64,000 nucleotides of DNA from Candidatus Flavonifractor intestinipullorum (lineage in GTDB: Bacteria > Bacillota > Clostridia > Oscillospirales > Oscillospiraceae), in contig DWYC01000087.1 of NCBI GenBank assembly GCA_019118925.1, forward strand, positions 1 through 64,000, in the 5' to 3' direction. How positions within the stretch are numbered: the stretch's first letter is position 1; every line of letters starts with the position of its first letter. Shown piece after piece: positions 41,355 through 51,601 of the stretch. Position numbers and translations under genes: made by a program. The notes under the pieces are model-generated. The model ran no database searches and was not told where the DNA came from. It saw only the letters and a program-made list of their open reading frames with translations.

Positions 41355-42194
41355 TTAACCGTTGGTACGGCGCATTTTGGGGTCCAGATAGTCCCGCAGG
41401 CCGTCGCCGATGAAGTTGGCGGCGATGGCCACACTGAAGATGGCCAGACCCGGGAAGGTGGAGACCCACCACTTGGCGGTGTCCCGCACGCCGTCGCTGA
41501 CCATGGCGCCCCACTCGGGGGTGGGAGGCTGAACGCCCAGGCCCAGGAAAGAGAGGCCCGAGAACATCAGAATCGCGTTGCCCAGGTCCAGAGTGCACAT
41601 GACGATCAGGGAGCCGATGCTGTTGGGCAGAATCTCCCGCGTGAGAATGCGGGTGTGGGTGGCGCCCAGCACCCGGCTGGCGGTGACATAGTCGTTGGAC
41701 TTGAGTGAGATGACGATGCTCCGGGTCAGACGGGCGTAATTGGGCCACCAGATGACGGCCATCGCCAGGATGGAGTTGGAGATGTTGGGCCCCAGAGCCG
41801 CGGCGATGACCATGGCCAGGATCAGAGGGGGGAAGGACTGAATCATCTCGGAAAAACGCATCATCACGTCGTCCACCACGCCGCCGATATAGCCCGCCAG
41901 GCCGCCGAAGAAGATGCCCACGCCAAAAGAGATGAGCACGGTCACCAGACTGGCCGTCAGAGACACCCGGCTGGCGTAGAGCACCCGGCTGAACACATCC
42001 CGGCCCAGTTCGTCGGTACCGAACCAGTAGTCGGCGCTGGGCGGGAGATACTGGAAGGCCAGGTCGCCCTCGGTGGGACTGTGGGGGGCGATGATGGGGG
42101 CGAAGATAGCCACCAGAATCCAGGCGAAGAAGAGCACCACGCCCAGCTTAAACATGAAATTTTTCTGCCGCAGCAGGTCTTTGATTCCTTTCAT
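41355..42194 (-). CDS. dppC: Dipeptide/oligopeptide ABC permease DppC
   Basis: 279-residue permease with an N-terminal DppC domain (MKGIKDLLRQ..., one helix then FGTDELGRDVFSRVLYASR) and five further helices with the binding-protein-dependent permease loop EAA-like ASRVLGATHTRILTREILPN. It pairs with DppB to form the channel for di- or oligopeptides or possibly nickel or glutathione. The ATG at 42194 has GGAGGG eight bases upstream. Last gene of its operon. Confidence 0.92.
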   Translation of the reverse strand: MKGIKDLLRQKNFMFKLGVVLFFAWILVAIFAPIIAPHSPTEGDLAFQYLPPSADYWFGTDELGRDVFSRVLYASRVSLTASLVTVLISFGVGIFFGGLAGYIGGVVDDVMMRFSEMIQSFPPLILAMVIAAALGPNISNSILAMAVIWWPNYARLTRSIVISLKSNDYVTASRVLGATHTRILTREILPNSIGSLIVMCTLDLGNAILMFSGLSFLGLGVQPPTPEWGAMVSDGVRDTAKWWVSTFPGLAIFSVAIAANFIGDGLRDYLDPKMRRTNG

Positions 42195-42207
42195 GACAGG
42201 GCCCTCC

Positions 42208-43230
42208 TCACTGATAGCGGATGCGCGGGTCGATGATGCCGTAGAGAATGTCGATGAACAGATTGACCACGACATAGACCACCGCGATCAGGAGCGAGAC
42301 GCCGCAGATGGCCGGGAAATCCAGGTTGGTGGCGGCCAGATAGGCGTACTGTCCAATGCCCGGCCAGGAGAAAATACGCTCCACAAAGACCATACCGCCC
42401 AACAGGTTGCAAAAGCCCATGCCGCTGACCGTGATGACGGGGACCAGCGCGTTGCCCAGGGCGTGACGCCAGACCACGCGGCTCTCCTTCATGCCCTTGG
42501 AGCGGGCGGTGCGGATGTAATCGGAGGACATGGCCTCCAGCAGGTTGGAGCGGGTCTGCCGGGTAATGAGGCCCATGGTGAAAAAGCCCAGCACCAGAGC
42601 GGGCAGGACCAGGTGGGCGAGCACGTCGCCCAGCAGAGGCCAGTTGCCCCAGCTGATGGCATCCAGGACATACAGCCCCGTCCCCCCCGCGCTGGCCGGG
42701 TCGTAGAGGCGGGCGTTATACCGGCCGCCGCTGGGGAAAATGGGAAAAATATTGCACAGCAGGTTCATCACCAGCAGGGCGAACCAGAAATTGGGCAGAG
42801 ATACGCCGCTGACCGAGATGGTGCGCAGAATCTGATCGATGGGTTTATTCTGGAAAATCGCCGAGAGCACGCCAAAGGCCACGCCAAAGACGATGGCGAT
42901 GAGCATGGCGAAGATGGACAGCTCCAGCGTGGCGGGGAAGTACTGGGCCAGCTCCTCCAGCACCGGCCGCCCCGTGCGGATGGAGGTACCCAGGTCGTGG
43001 TTAACCAGAATATTCTTCATGTAAATCAGGTACTGCTCCCACACGGGCTTGTCCAGGCCCCACTTGGCCTTATAAGCGGCCACAATTTCGGGGTCGTTCA
43101 GGGCGCTCTGGCTCAGGTTGGCGGCCTCCGGGCTGGAGGGAACCAGATGGGAGATCAGAAAAACCAGAATGGACACGCCGAAGAGGAGCACGATCATCAG
43201 GCCCAGGCGGCGGAGAAGATAACGGATCAA
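42208..43230 (-). CDS. dppB: Dipeptide/oligopeptide ABC permease DppB
   Basis: 340-residue permease, six helices, with MIRYLLRRLGLMIVLLFGVS opening, LPNFWFALLVM and the cytoplasmic loop YIRTARSKGMKESRVVWRHALGNAL in pieces. Slightly longer than E. coli DppB owing to an external loop near 175-200 (GGRYNARLYDPASAGG). It lies 13 bp before dppC, and is separated from the binding-protein gene by a hairpin, which normally lowers permease relative to binding-protein expression. Confidence 0.92.
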   Translation of the reverse strand: MIRYLLRRLGLMIVLLFGVSILVFLISHLVPSSPEAANLSQSALNDPEIVAAYKAKWGLDKPVWEQYLIYMKNILVNHDLGTSIRTGRPVLEELAQYFPATLELSIFAMLIAIVFGVAFGVLSAIFQNKPIDQILRTISVSGVSLPNFWFALLVMNLLCNIFPIFPSGGRYNARLYDPASAGGTGLYVLDAISWGNWPLLGDVLAHLVLPALVLGFFTMGLITRQTRSNLLEAMSSDYIRTARSKGMKESRVVWRHALGNALVPVITVSGMGFCNLLGGMVFVERIFSWPGIGQYAYLAATNLDFPAICGVSLLIAVVYVVVNLFIDILYGIIDPRIRYQ

Positions 43231-43308
43231 GAGGGCACATCCTTTCTAACCGGATACCGTACCGAAAACCCCGGCGGCCGGGACTTTCGCTGCGGTATCC
43301 GCAGGGGT

Positions 43309-43339
43309 CCCGGGAGGCCCCGATACAGGGCCTCCCGGG
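43309..43339 (-). terminator. Intra-operon hairpin between dppA and dppB
   Basis: 12-bp perfect stem CCCGGGAGGCCC with a 7-base loop just after the dppA stop, without a T-run; likely mRNA stabilisation or partial attenuation. Confidence 0.6.
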
Positions 43340-43349
43340 GATAAAGGCA

Positions 43350-44990
43350 TTATTTTGCCACAAGCTCGCACAGCTCGATCTTGCACAGGTCGTTGTAGGT
43401 CACGTCCTCCAGACGGTCGCTGCGGAAGGCAAAGGTCTTGGGGTGCTGGAGCAGGAAGGCGAAGGGGTTATCCTCCGCGTAGAGCTGCTGGAGCTCCTCG
43501 GAGAGGGCGGCGCGCTGAGTCTCGTCGGTCTCGGTCTTGACCTGGTCGCCCAGGGTCCAGAGAGCCTCGTTCTCGGCGGTGCGCTCCCATTTGGCCCGGT
43601 TGCCGTAGGCGGTGCCGTTCGTGCCGGTGCCGGGGAGGAAGGCGTCGATCTGGTTGTTGATGTCGTAATAGTCGGGAGACCAGAACATGATATAGAAGGG
43701 CATGGTGGCGTTGCGCATCTGCTCATAGACCAGGGTGGTCTCCAGCGTCTCGATGTTGACGGTGATGTTGATCTCGGCCAGGTCCTGGGCCACCTTCTGG
43801 GCGATGGTGGTCCACTCCAGACCCTCGGAATTGTTGTTGGCGCAGGTGAGGGTGACCTCAAAGCCGTCGGCATAGCCGGCCTCGGCCATCAGAGCCCGGG
43901 CCTCCTCCAGATCCTGGCCATCGGTGGTGAGATCCCGCTGCAGGCCGCCGGAGAAGCCGTCCTGGACAAAGTTCAGGGGGACCATGCACCCCGTGCCGCC
44001 CAGGGTCAGATAGCCCTCATAGTCCAGGGCCTTGCGCACGGCCTCCTGCACCAGAGGGTTGGACATCTCGGGGGAGAGGGAGGCGTCCCGGCTCATGACT
44101 AGGAAGGTCATCATGGCGGTCTCGCCGGTGGTGACCGTCACATTCTCCACGCCGTCCAGCTGCTTGGCCGTCTCGCTGTTCAGGCCCAGAATGATGTCCG
44201 CGTCCCCGTTTTTCAGGGCGGTAATCTGGGCGTCCACGCTGGTCATCTCCTGGAAGATGATGGTGTCGATGTTGCTCGCCTCGCCCCAGTAGTTGGGGTT
44301 CTTCTTGAGAACCAGCTGCTCCTTGGGCGTCCAGCTCTCAATGATATAGGGGCCGGAACCGGCGGAGGTGGTGTCCAGCCACTCCTTGGCGGTGTCGCCG
44401 CCGGAGTCGGAGCCGCCGTGCTCCTTGACGACCTCGCTGTCCAGGATGCAGTAGGCGTTGGAGGTCAGCTTCACCAGGAAGGAGGCGTCGGGCTGGGTCA
44501 GGGTAAAGACCACCGTGTACTCGTCGGGGGCCTCCACATGGTCCACGATTTTAATGTTGGTGTAGGCGTTGGACTCGGGCATGTTGAGCACGCGGTTGAC
44601 GCTCCACACCACGTCGTTGGCGGTAAGGGGGTTGCCGCTGGCAAAGACCACGTCGTCCCGCAGGTGGAAGGTGTAGATCGTGCCGGTGTCGTCCACCTCA
44701 TAGCTGGTGGCCACCGAGGGCTCGGGGGTCCCCATCGTGCCGCTCTTGACCCGGTAGAGCATATCGTAGGCGGCATAGGAGACCATGTTGCCGTAGGGCT
44801 CGTACATATTGCCGGGGTCCAGAGTCACCAGATCGGACTGGCCGGCAATGACGATGGTCTTGGCCTCTTCGCCGCTGCCGCCGGCATTGCCCTGGACGTT
44901 CCCCTGGACATTGCCGGTGTTGCCGCCGCAGCCGGCCAGCAGGCCCGCCAGCATAGCCCCGGCCAGGAGCAGGGAGAGTCGCTTCTTCAT
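43350..44990 (-). CDS. dppA: Dipeptide/oligopeptide ABC transporter, substrate-binding lipoprotein
   Basis: 546-residue SBP_bac_5-family lipoprotein. Lipobox LLAGC gives lipid-Cys21, then an Asn/Gly linker with two copies of GNVQGN. The mature part shows the class C fold (VTLDPGNMYEPYGNMVSYAAYDMLYR, FHLRDDVVFASGNPLTANDVVWS in parts). It captures peptides for DppBCDF. AGGAGG before the ATG. It sits between dppF and dppB in the order D-F-A-B-C. Confidence 0.92.
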   Translation of the reverse strand: MKKRLSLLLAGAMLAGLLAGCGGNTGNVQGNVQGNAGGSGEEAKTIVIAGQSDLVTLDPGNMYEPYGNMVSYAAYDMLYRVKSGTMGTPEPSVATSYEVDDTGTIYTFHLRDDVVFASGNPLTANDVVWSVNRVLNMPESNAYTNIKIVDHVEAPDEYTVVFTLTQPDASFLVKLTSNAYCILDSEVVKEHGGSDSGGDTAKEWLDTTSAGSGPYIIESWTPKEQLVLKKNPNYWGEASNIDTIIFQEMTSVDAQITALKNGDADIILGLNSETAKQLDGVENVTVTTGETAMMTFLVMSRDASLSPEMSNPLVQEAVRKALDYEGYLTLGGTGCMVPLNFVQDGFSGGLQRDLTTDGQDLEEARALMAEAGYADGFEVTLTCANNNSEGLEWTTIAQKVAQDLAEINITVNIETLETTLVYEQMRNATMPFYIMFWSPDYYDINNQIDAFLPGTGTNGTAYGNRAKWERTAENEALWTLGDQVKTETDETQRAALSEELQQLYAEDNPFAFLLQHPKTFAFRSDRLEDVTYNDLCKIELCELVAK

Positions 44991-45059
44991 TGTGATTCCT
45001 CCTCTGAAACAAAGAATGGGACATATACGTACATAAAAGCACAGCCTGCTTTTATGGCG

Positions 45060-46034
45060 TCAGGAATGCCCGCGCACCCGGTGGCAGGCGGCCCAGTGGC
45101 CCGGCGAGACTTCACTCAGGGCGGGACGCTGGCTCCGGCAGGTCTCATCGGCATAGGGGCAGCGGGTGTGGAAGGGACAGCCGGAGGGGGGGGAGACCGG
45201 GCTGGGCAGATCGCCGGTCAGGGTTACCTTTTCCCGGGAGGCCTCGCCGATGGTGGGCACCGCCGAGAGCAGAGCCTGGGTGTAGGGGTGAAGGGCGCTG
45301 CGGTAGATCTCACCGGCCGGAGCCAGCTCCACAATGTGGCCCAGATACATCACCCCGATGCGCCGGCAGCAGTGTTCCACCACGCTCAGGTTGTGGGAGA
45401 TAAAGAGGTAGGTGAGGTCCAGTTTTTCCTGCAAGTCCTGGAGCAAATTGATGACCTGGGCCTGAATGGACACGTCCAGGGCGGAAACGGGCTCGTCGCA
45501 GACAATCAACTTGGGGTGGAGGGCCAGCGCCCGGGCGATGCCCACCCGCTGCTTTTGTCCGCCGGACATCTCGTGGGGATAGCGGTCCAGGTAGATGTGG
45601 GACAGGCCCACCATGTCACACAGCTCCAGCACCTTCTTTTCCCGCTCCTCGGGGGAGTAGAGCTTGTGGATGCGGTAGGGCTCCAGCAGGATATCCCGGA
45701 TCTTCCGCCGGGGGTTGAGGCAGGAGGAGGGGTCCTGGAAGATCATCTGGGCTTTGCAGCGGAACTGCGTGAGCTCCTTGCCCTTGAGGGTGGAGATGTC
45801 CTGCCCGTCAAAGAGAATCTGACCCGCCGTGAGGGGATAGAGCCGCAGCAGGGTCTTGCCAAGCGTGGATTTGCCGCAGCCCGACTCGCCCACCAGGCCG
45901 AAGGTCTCCCCCTGCTCGATGGTCAGATCCACCCCGTCCACGGCGTAGAGGGTGGCCTTCTGCCCCCGGCTTTTTTTCACGGTGAAGTGCTGCTTGACGC
46001 CCTTCATCTCCACCAGAATTTTGGAATCACTCAT
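45060..46034 (-). CDS. dppF: Dipeptide/oligopeptide ABC transporter ATPase DppF
   Basis: 324-residue ATPase: Walker [11 protein letters not shown] loop [13 protein letters not shown], signature [15 protein letters not shown], Walker [13 protein letters not shown], and the C-terminal oligopeptide-transporter domain with a Cys cluster ([15 protein letters not shown]) that in relatives can bind an iron-sulfur cluster. ATG at 46034, with GGAGGAAG upstream, overlaps the dppD stop by four bases. Confidence 0.93.
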   Translation of the reverse strand: MSDSKILVEMKGVKQHFTVKKSRGQKATLYAVDGVDLTIEQGETFGLVGESGCGKSTLGKTLLRLYPLTAGQILFDGQDISTLKGKELTQFRCKAQMIFQDPSSCLNPRRKIRDILLEPYRIHKLYSPEEREKKVLELCDMVGLSHIYLDRYPHEMSGGQKQRVGIARALALHPKLIVCDEPVSALDVSIQAQVINLLQDLQEKLDLTYLFISHNLSVVEHCCRRIGVMYLGHIVELAPAGEIYRSALHPYTQALLSAVPTIGEASREKVTLTGDLPSPVSPPSGCPFHTRCPYADETCRSQRPALSEVSPGHWAACHRVRGHS

Positions 46035-47005
46035 GCTTCTTCCTCCGCTCGAAAACATCTCACACACCGGCCGTCGGGCCGCTCGACCAGCGCCGGGTGT
46101 TCCTGACGGCAGCGCTCGGTGGCATACTTGCAGCGGGGGTGGAAGTGGCAGCCCTGCGGCATGTCGCCCGCGTCGGGGACCATGCCCTCGATGGCGTCCA
46201 GCCGCCGGGTGGGGTGGCCCAGCCGGGGGATGGCCTGGATAAGCCCCTCGGTATAGGGGTGGAGGGGGTGGTCGAAAAGGGCCTTTACCGGGGCGTACTC
46301 CACCACCTCGCCGGTATAGAAGACGGCCACTTTATCGCAGAAATCATAGACAATACCCAGATCGTGGGTAATCATGATGATGCTCGTGTCCCGGTTGCGC
46401 TTGATGTCCTTCATCAGGTCCAGAATCTGGGCCTGAATGGTCACGTCCAGGGCGGTGGTGGGTTCGTCCGCGATGAGCAGGTCGGGGTCGCAGGCCAGGG
46501 CGATGGCGATCATCACCCGCTGGCGCATACCGCCGGAGAGCTGATGGGGGTATTCCTTCATGCGCTGCTGGGGGTCGGGGATGCCGCACAGCTCCAGCAG
46601 CTCCAGCGCCCGGGCCATGGCCTGCTTTTTGGTGGCCTTCCGGTCGTGGAGAAGCACGCTCTCGGCAATCTGCTTCCCGATGGGGTGGATGGGGTTGAGG
46701 GAGGTCATCGGCTCCTGAAAGATCATGGCGATCCGGTTGCCCCGCACCGACTCCATCTCCCGCTCCGAGAGGGAGAGGAGGTCCTGCCCGTGGAAGAGGA
46801 TCTTCCCGGAGACCCGGCTGGTCCGGGGGGGCAAAAGGCGCATCACCGCCAGAGAGGTGACGCTTTTGCCGCTGCCCGACTCGCCCACGATACCCAACGT
46901 CTCCTTCGGGCCCAGGGAGAGAGACAGATCCGAGATGACCTGGGTCTCCGCCCCGCCGTTTTGGAAACTTACATTCAGATGCTGGATCTCCAGAAGTTCG
47001 CTCAC
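46031..47005 (-). CDS. dppD: Dipeptide/oligopeptide ABC transporter ATPase DppD
   Basis: 324-residue ATPase: Walker [11 protein letters not shown] loop [12 protein letters not shown], signature [15 protein letters not shown], Walker [13 protein letters not shown], and the C-terminal Cys motif [14 protein letters not shown]. Start is GTG at 47005 with GGAGGG six bases upstream; the longer frame runs into the promoter. First gene of the dpp operon. Confidence 0.93.
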   Translation of the reverse strand: MSELLEIQHLNVSFQNGGAETQVISDLSLSLGPKETLGIVGESGSGKSVTSLAVMRLLPPRTSRVSGKILFHGQDLLSLSEREMESVRGNRIAMIFQEPMTSLNPIHPIGKQIAESVLLHDRKATKKQAMARALELLELCGIPDPQQRMKEYPHQLSGGMRQRVMIAIALACDPDLLIADEPTTALDVTIQAQILDLMKDIKRNRDTSIIMITHDLGIVYDFCDKVAVFYTGEVVEYAPVKALFDHPLHPYTEGLIQAIPRLGHPTRRLDAIEGMVPDAGDMPQGCHFHPRCKYATERCRQEHPALVERPDGRCVRCFRAEEEA

Positions 47006-47107
47006 AACAGACCCTCCTGTGGACGCCCCGCGGCAGATAGGGCTCTCAAAACCGCGAAACGCTTCGAAAGCCGATGAAATTCCCCGGAAGCACAAAACTA
47101 TTTTTAT

Positions 47108-47136
47108 ATTTTACCCCATCATTTGCAGCATTGCAA
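47108..47136 (-). promoter_or_regulatory. Sigma-A promoter for the dpp operon
   Basis: Minus strand TTGCAA, 17 bp, TAAAAT, about 100 bp before the dppD start. Confidence 0.7.
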
Positions 47137-47219
47137 GAGCAAAATTGCATAAGAAGGGGGGGCGAGATGAAAAAATAGGGGCACATTATGAAATAATATG
47201 CACAGAATGCAAAACAATT

Positions 47220-47247
47220 CCGCCGCACCCAGTGTCGGGTGCGGCGG
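47220..47247 (-). terminator. spoIIE terminator
   Basis: 11-bp stem CCGCCGCACCC with a 6-base loop, then on the minus strand GGAATTGTTTTGC. Confidence 0.75.
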
Positions 47248-47269
47248 AAGGGAATATCCTCCGGCCGTC

Positions 47270-49627
47270 TCAGCCGGAGCGGCGCTCCAGGCGCAGAAGG
47301 ATGGCGGTGCGGTCGTCGGGGCCGACGCCGCGGCGCCGGCTCTCCTCCACCAGTACGCGGGAGAGCTCTTTGGGGCTGGCGTCCTGGAAGGAGCGGAATT
47401 TCTCCCGAATCCAGGCGTCCCCCTCGCCGCCGGCCACGCCGTCGGAGACCATAAGCACACAGTCCCCCGCCTCCAGATGGAACCGGCTCACATCGGGGGC
47501 GGAGCGGTCCCCCGGGGCCAGGCCGGCGGGAAGGGCCGTACCCGTGATGCGGGTGACGGTGTTTCCTTTTTTAAAGTAGGTGGGGGCGGCGCCGTACTTG
47601 TACACCGCTCCGCGGCCGGTGAAGAGGTCCAGCTGCAGCAGGTCGATGGTGGTGAAGCCCCCCGCCTCCTCCCCCCGCAGCGCCAGAGCGCCGCTGAGGG
47701 TGCGCAGGGCCTCTTCCGGGGGAACCTGGGCCTGGAGAAATTCTTCCAGCAGGCGCACGGCCTCGCTGCTCTCCCGGTGGGCGGCGGGCCCGGACCCCAT
47801 CCCGTCGCACAGGAGCAGGAAGAGCGAGCCGTCCTCCCGCTTGAACCAGGTCCCGGTATCTCCGGAGATGAGCTCGCCCTCCTTTTTCTGGCTGGCCACC
47901 CCGGCCACGGCCTGGAAGGGGGGCTCCTGCACCAGAACCACCCGGTCCCGGCGGGGCGGCGTCTCCTCGGCCAGGCGCAGGGGCGTCCCCAGCAGCCGGG
48001 AGAGCCGCTGGACCGCCTCCGCCCGGCGGAGAGTCTGGAGCCCGGGACCCTGCACCTCGACCCGCAGGCGGCCGGCCTGGTCGTAGTAGACCGCCGGCTG
48101 GGCCTCCAGCCCCAGGGCGGTGAAGTGCTGGCGCAGGCGGCGCTCCTTCAGCGGGTCGGGCGAGAGCTCCTGGGAGAGCTCCGCCGCCGCGGCGCCCAAG
48201 AGGGAGGCCACCTCCCCGTATTGGCGGCAGACCTCGCCCCGGCTCTCCCGCAGGCGGCTGCGGTACTGCCTCCGGCAGAAGAGGGCGGAGAGCTCCTCGT
48301 TGGCGGCCTGGAGAAACTGGGGGAATTTCAGGCACCGGCTGGCGAAATGATCGGGAAAATCCTCCGGCTCCCCCCGGCCGCGCTCCAGCATGGGGCCCAG
48401 GGCGTCGTTGAGGGCGTTGTAGGTGCTCACATAGTCCCGCTGCCAGCAGGAGAGCTGGAGCGAGCAGTGCCGGCACACCCGGCTGGCCGCCCGGTCAAAG
48501 ATGACGGCGGTGTCGTTGTCGTTGGGCGGCGGGGCGGCAAAGGGACCATAGAGCGCGTCGTGAAGGCTCCGAAAGGCCCGGGCCGCCTCCTCCAGCCGCT
48601 GCCGGGTATAGGCCCGGGCCCGGCTCTGGGTATCCGGACGGGGCTGGCGGGCCAGCAGGGCGCGCACCTGCCGCAAGGCGCCCTCCGGCAGCAGCAGGAA
48701 GAGCACCGAGGCGGCAAATACCTCATAGAGCAGGGAGATCCGGGCCCCGGTGTTCCAGGTCCACAGCACCGCCACGGCGTTGGCGAGCACATAGGCCAGG
48801 GCGGTAAAAAAGCGCCCCTGCCGGTGAAAGATGCCCGCCATGACCCCGGAGAGGGCGTAGGCCATGGCATAAAGGGGAAGGCCTCCGCCGGCCAGATCCA
48901 TGCCCACCCCCACGGCCACCCCCACCGTGGCCCCGGCGCCGATGCCCCCGGCGGCGGCGCAGACCATGACGGCCAGAGCCGCCCCGGTCCGCCCCAGGGA
49001 CAGGTCCCCCAACAGGGTAATCTTGGACAGGGTGAGCAGAGCCGTGCCCCCCAGGATGAGCAGGCTCACCGTCTGGCGCAGAGTGAGGGGGTCCTCCTCC
49101 CGGTTGTCGGTCCAGGGAGAGAAGGCGACGCGGTAAAAATAGACCGACGCGCCGCACAGGAGGACCTCGGTGCCGAACCAGATGACGCGCTCGGGCGTCC
49201 AGCCCTCGTCGGCCAGGTAGACCAGCCCGGTGACGGCGTCCATCAGGGCGGCCGCCAGGGGCATAAACCACACCTTTCGATAGGGGAGAACGTCGTAAAA
49301 GGCAAAGGCCACCGAAAAGATCAGAATGGCGGCCGCGGCATAGCGCAGGCCGTCGGCAAAGCCCTGGAAGGTGAGATAGCCGAAGCAGGTCCCCAGCAGG
49401 GCGGAAAAGCCGTCCAGCCCCGACCCGGAGGCACCCACCATCCCCAGGCCGAAGGGGGCGTATCCGCCGAAAATCTCCGCCCCGGACAGCACCGCCCCCA
49501 GCAAAAAGCGCATGGCGCACTCGGCCGTGCGCACCAGGGCCGGAGCCCGCAGCACCAGCCGTCCCGTCTCCCGCATCTCCTCCCGCATCCGGGCCGCCCG
49601 GGCCCGCAGCGTCTCTTTGGTTGCCAT
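47270..49627 (-). CDS. spoIIE: Stage II sporulation protein E (PP2C phosphatase)
   Basis: 785-residue integral membrane phosphatase that dephosphorylates SpoIIAA and so activates sigma-F in the forespore, and also joins the polar septum. The first ~320 residues hold about ten hydrophobic helices; a central FtsZ-binding-type region follows; the last ~220 residues are the PP2C domain with LLLCDGMGSGPAAH, EEAGGFTTIDLLQLDL, VLMVSDGVAGG and DDRTAILLRLE carrying the metal-binding aspartates. Length (usual 800-830) is slightly short. A -10-like TATACT lies about 50 bp upstream without a good -35. Strong evidence that the host makes endospores. Confidence 0.95.
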   Translation of the reverse strand: MATKETLRARAARMREEMRETGRLVLRAPALVRTAECAMRFLLGAVLSGAEIFGGYAPFGLGMVGASGSGLDGFSALLGTCFGYLTFQGFADGLRYAAAAILIFSVAFAFYDVLPYRKVWFMPLAAALMDAVTGLVYLADEGWTPERVIWFGTEVLLCGASVYFYRVAFSPWTDNREEDPLTLRQTVSLLILGGTALLTLSKITLLGDLSLGRTGAALAVMVCAAAGGIGAGATVGVAVGVGMDLAGGGLPLYAMAYALSGVMAGIFHRQGRFFTALAYVLANAVAVLWTWNTGARISLLYEVFAASVLFLLLPEGALRQVRALLARQPRPDTQSRARAYTRQRLEEAARAFRSLHDALYGPFAAPPPNDNDTAVIFDRAASRVCRHCSLQLSCWQRDYVSTYNALNDALGPMLERGRGEPEDFPDHFASRCLKFPQFLQAANEELSALFCRRQYRSRLRESRGEVCRQYGEVASLLGAAAAELSQELSPDPLKERRLRQHFTALGLEAQPAVYYDQAGRLRVEVQGPGLQTLRRAEAVQRLSRLLGTPLRLAEETPPRRDRVVLVQEPPFQAVAGVASQKKEGELISGDTGTWFKREDGSLFLLLCDGMGSGPAAHRESSEAVRLLEEFLQAQVPPEEALRTLSGALALRGEEAGGFTTIDLLQLDLFTGRGAVYKYGAAPTYFKKGNTVTRITGTALPAGLAPGDRSAPDVSRFHLEAGDCVLMVSDGVAGGEGDAWIREKFRSFQDASPKELSRVLVEESRRRGVGPDDRTAILLRLERRSG

Positions 49628-49882
49628 AACCGTTCCTCCCTCTGGAAACTATGTGCCGTTGGCTTGTGTGCTCCAGTATAACCTAATTTCTGGAAAAAGC
49701 GGGTCGGAACAGGAGCGTCAAGACTGCAAATTCCCGGCGGTTTTTGCAACGAAAGGGAGGGTTGCCGCGTTATGATGGGTGAAAGCGGCGCTCCCTCCGC
49801 AAAAAGGGGGGGAAGGGCGTGGGAGGGGAAGAACTTGCGGTCCGCGCTGGGCCGGGAGACGGCGGAGGGCCTCTTTTTCGGC

Positions 49883-49911
49883 TTGTCCCGGCGGCGCGGG
49901 TATGGTATGAT
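49883..49911 (+). promoter_or_regulatory. Sigma-A promoter for dusB-sigma-anti-sigma
   Basis: TTGTCC (49883-49888), 17 bp, TATGAT (49906-49911) with a TGG extended -10. Confidence 0.75.
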
Positions 49912-49948
49912 ATGGGGTACGAAACGAAAGAATAAGCGAGGGATCCCA

Positions 49949-50926
49949 TTGAACATCGGCACAGTTACGCTCTCCACCCGGCTGGTTCTGGCCCCCATGG
50001 CGGGGGTCACCGACCTGGGTTTCCGCACGGTCTGCCGGGAGCTGAGCGGCTGCTACACCGTCACCGAGATGGTCAGCGCCAAGGCGCTGTGCTATCAGGA
50101 TAAGAAATCTCTCCCCCTCCTGAAATTGGGGGAGGGAGAGCACCCCGCCGCCGCCCAGATTTTCGGCAGCGACCCGGCCTGTATGGAGCAGGCCGCCGGC
50201 ATTGCCGCAGAGGTCTCGGGGGCGGAGGTGATCGACATCAACATGGGCTGCCCGGTGCCCAAGGTGGCCCAGAGCGGGGACGGCTCAGGGCTGATGCGCA
50301 CGCCGGAGCTGGCCGCCCGGGTGCTGGAGGCGGTGGTCCGCGGAGCGGGGGGGCGGCCCGTCACCGTGAAATTCCGCCTGGGCTGGGACAAGGGCTCCAT
50401 CAACTGCGTGGAGTTTGCCCGGATGATGGAGCAGGCCGGCGCTTCGGCGGTGGCCGTCCACGGCCGCACCCGCCGGCAGATGTACGCCGGGGAGGCCAAC
50501 TGGGACTACATCCGGGCGGTGAAGGAGGCGGTCCGCATCCCCGTCATCGCCAACGGGGACGTGTTCTCCCCCGAGGCGGCGGTGCGCATCCTGCGCTACA
50601 CCGGGGCGGACATGGCCATGGTGGGCCGGGGCGTGTTTGGGAACCCCTGGCTCCTCCAGCAGTGCGCCGCCGCCCTGGCGGGGGAGCCCGTGCCCCAGCG
50701 CCCGCCGCTGGCGGAGCGCTGCGCCGTGGCCGTGCGGCAGTTTGAGATAAACGCCGCCCACAAGGGGGAGAAAATCGCCTGCCTGGAGGCCCGGCGGCAC
50801 TACGCCTGGTATTTGAAGGGCGTCCCCTACGCGGGCTATTATAAGGAGCAGATCTCCAAAATCTCCACGCTGGAGGATATCTACCGCATCACAGCGGGCA
50901 TCCGGCGGGACCTGCGGGACGGATAA
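49949..50926 (+). CDS. dusB: tRNA-dihydrouridine synthase
   Basis: 325-residue FMN enzyme reducing uridine to dihydrouridine in tRNA D-loops. TIM barrel start LAPMAGVTDLGFR, DINMGCPVPKVAQSGDGSGLM with the catalytic Cys, VTVKFRLGWD, VHGRTRRQMYAG and IANGDVFSPEAA are all present, then the helical C-terminal tRNA-binding part. Start is TTG at 49949 with GAGGG upstream; no ATG gives the usual N-terminus, and this one begins exactly at the family start. It is followed after 35 bp by the sigma factor, probably in one transcript. Confidence 0.93.
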   Translation: MNIGTVTLSTRLVLAPMAGVTDLGFRTVCRELSGCYTVTEMVSAKALCYQDKKSLPLLKLGEGEHPAAAQIFGSDPACMEQAAGIAAEVSGAEVIDINMGCPVPKVAQSGDGSGLMRTPELAARVLEAVVRGAGGRPVTVKFRLGWDKGSINCVEFARMMEQAGASAVAVHGRTRRQMYAGEANWDYIRAVKEAVRIPVIANGDVFSPEAAVRILRYTGADMAMVGRGVFGNPWLLQQCAAALAGEPVPQRPPLAERCAVAVRQFEINAAHKGEKIACLEARRHYAWYLKGVPYAGYYKEQISKISTLEDIYRITAGIRRDLRDG

Positions 50927-50961
50927 CGCGCCCGCGGCAGCGGGAAAGGACGGTGAAAGCC

Positions 50962-51558
50962 ATGCCAACGGAATCGGAACTGGTCCAGCGGGCCCGGCAG
51001 GGGGACGAGGGGGCTTTCGCCGCCCTGGTGGAACAAAACCAGAGCCGGATCTTCAATCTGGCCCTGCGCATGACGGGCAACCCGGACGACGCCGCCGAAC
51101 TGGCCCAGGAGGCCCTCATCAACGCCTGGAAGGGCCTGTCCAAGTTCCAGGGAGGCAGTTCCTTCGCCACCTGGCTGTACCGGCTCACGTCCAACGCCTG
51201 CATCGACTTTCTCCGCCGGGAGAAGCGCCGCTCGGGCCTCTCCATGACGGTCTCCCTGGACGAGGACGAGGAGGAGCGGCAGGTGGAGCTGCCCGACCTG
51301 CGCTACAGCCCCGAGGTGGAGGCCGAGCGGCGGGAGCTGCGCGCGGCCATCCGGGAGGGCCTGGAAACGCTCTCGGAGGAGCACCGGAAGGTGCTGGTTC
51401 TGCGGGAGCTGGACGGGCTCTCCTACGCCCAGATCGGACAGATTCTGGGCCTGGAAGAGGGGACGGTGAAATCCCGCATCGCCCGGGCCCGGGTGGCCCT
51501 GCGAAAATATCTGGTGTCCACTGGGAACTTTTCACCTCCGCCGTCGTCTACAAGCTAG
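50962..51558 (+). CDS. ECF-type RNA polymerase sigma factor
   Basis: 198-residue extracytoplasmic-function sigma factor of the RpoE/SigW type. Region 2 (FNLALRMTGNPDDAAELAQEALINAWKGL, then FATWLYRLTSNACIDFLRR in parts) and region 4 (LSEEHRKVLVLRELDGLSYAQIG, EGTVKSRIARARVALRK in parts) are complete. It is followed by a zinc-finger anti-sigma, the normal partner. ATG at 50962 is chosen over the in-frame GTG at 50953. Its regulon and signal are unknown. Confidence 0.92.
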   Translation: MPTESELVQRARQGDEGAFAALVEQNQSRIFNLALRMTGNPDDAAELAQEALINAWKGLSKFQGGSSFATWLYRLTSNACIDFLRREKRRSGLSMTVSLDEDEEERQVELPDLRYSPEVEAERRELRAAIREGLETLSEEHRKVLVLRELDGLSYAQIGQILGLEEGTVKSRIARARVALRKYLVSTGNFSPPPSSTS

Positions 51559-51601
51559 GAGGTAAAACTCCGCATTTCCATGGAGAAAGGAGGGCCAAAC
51601 C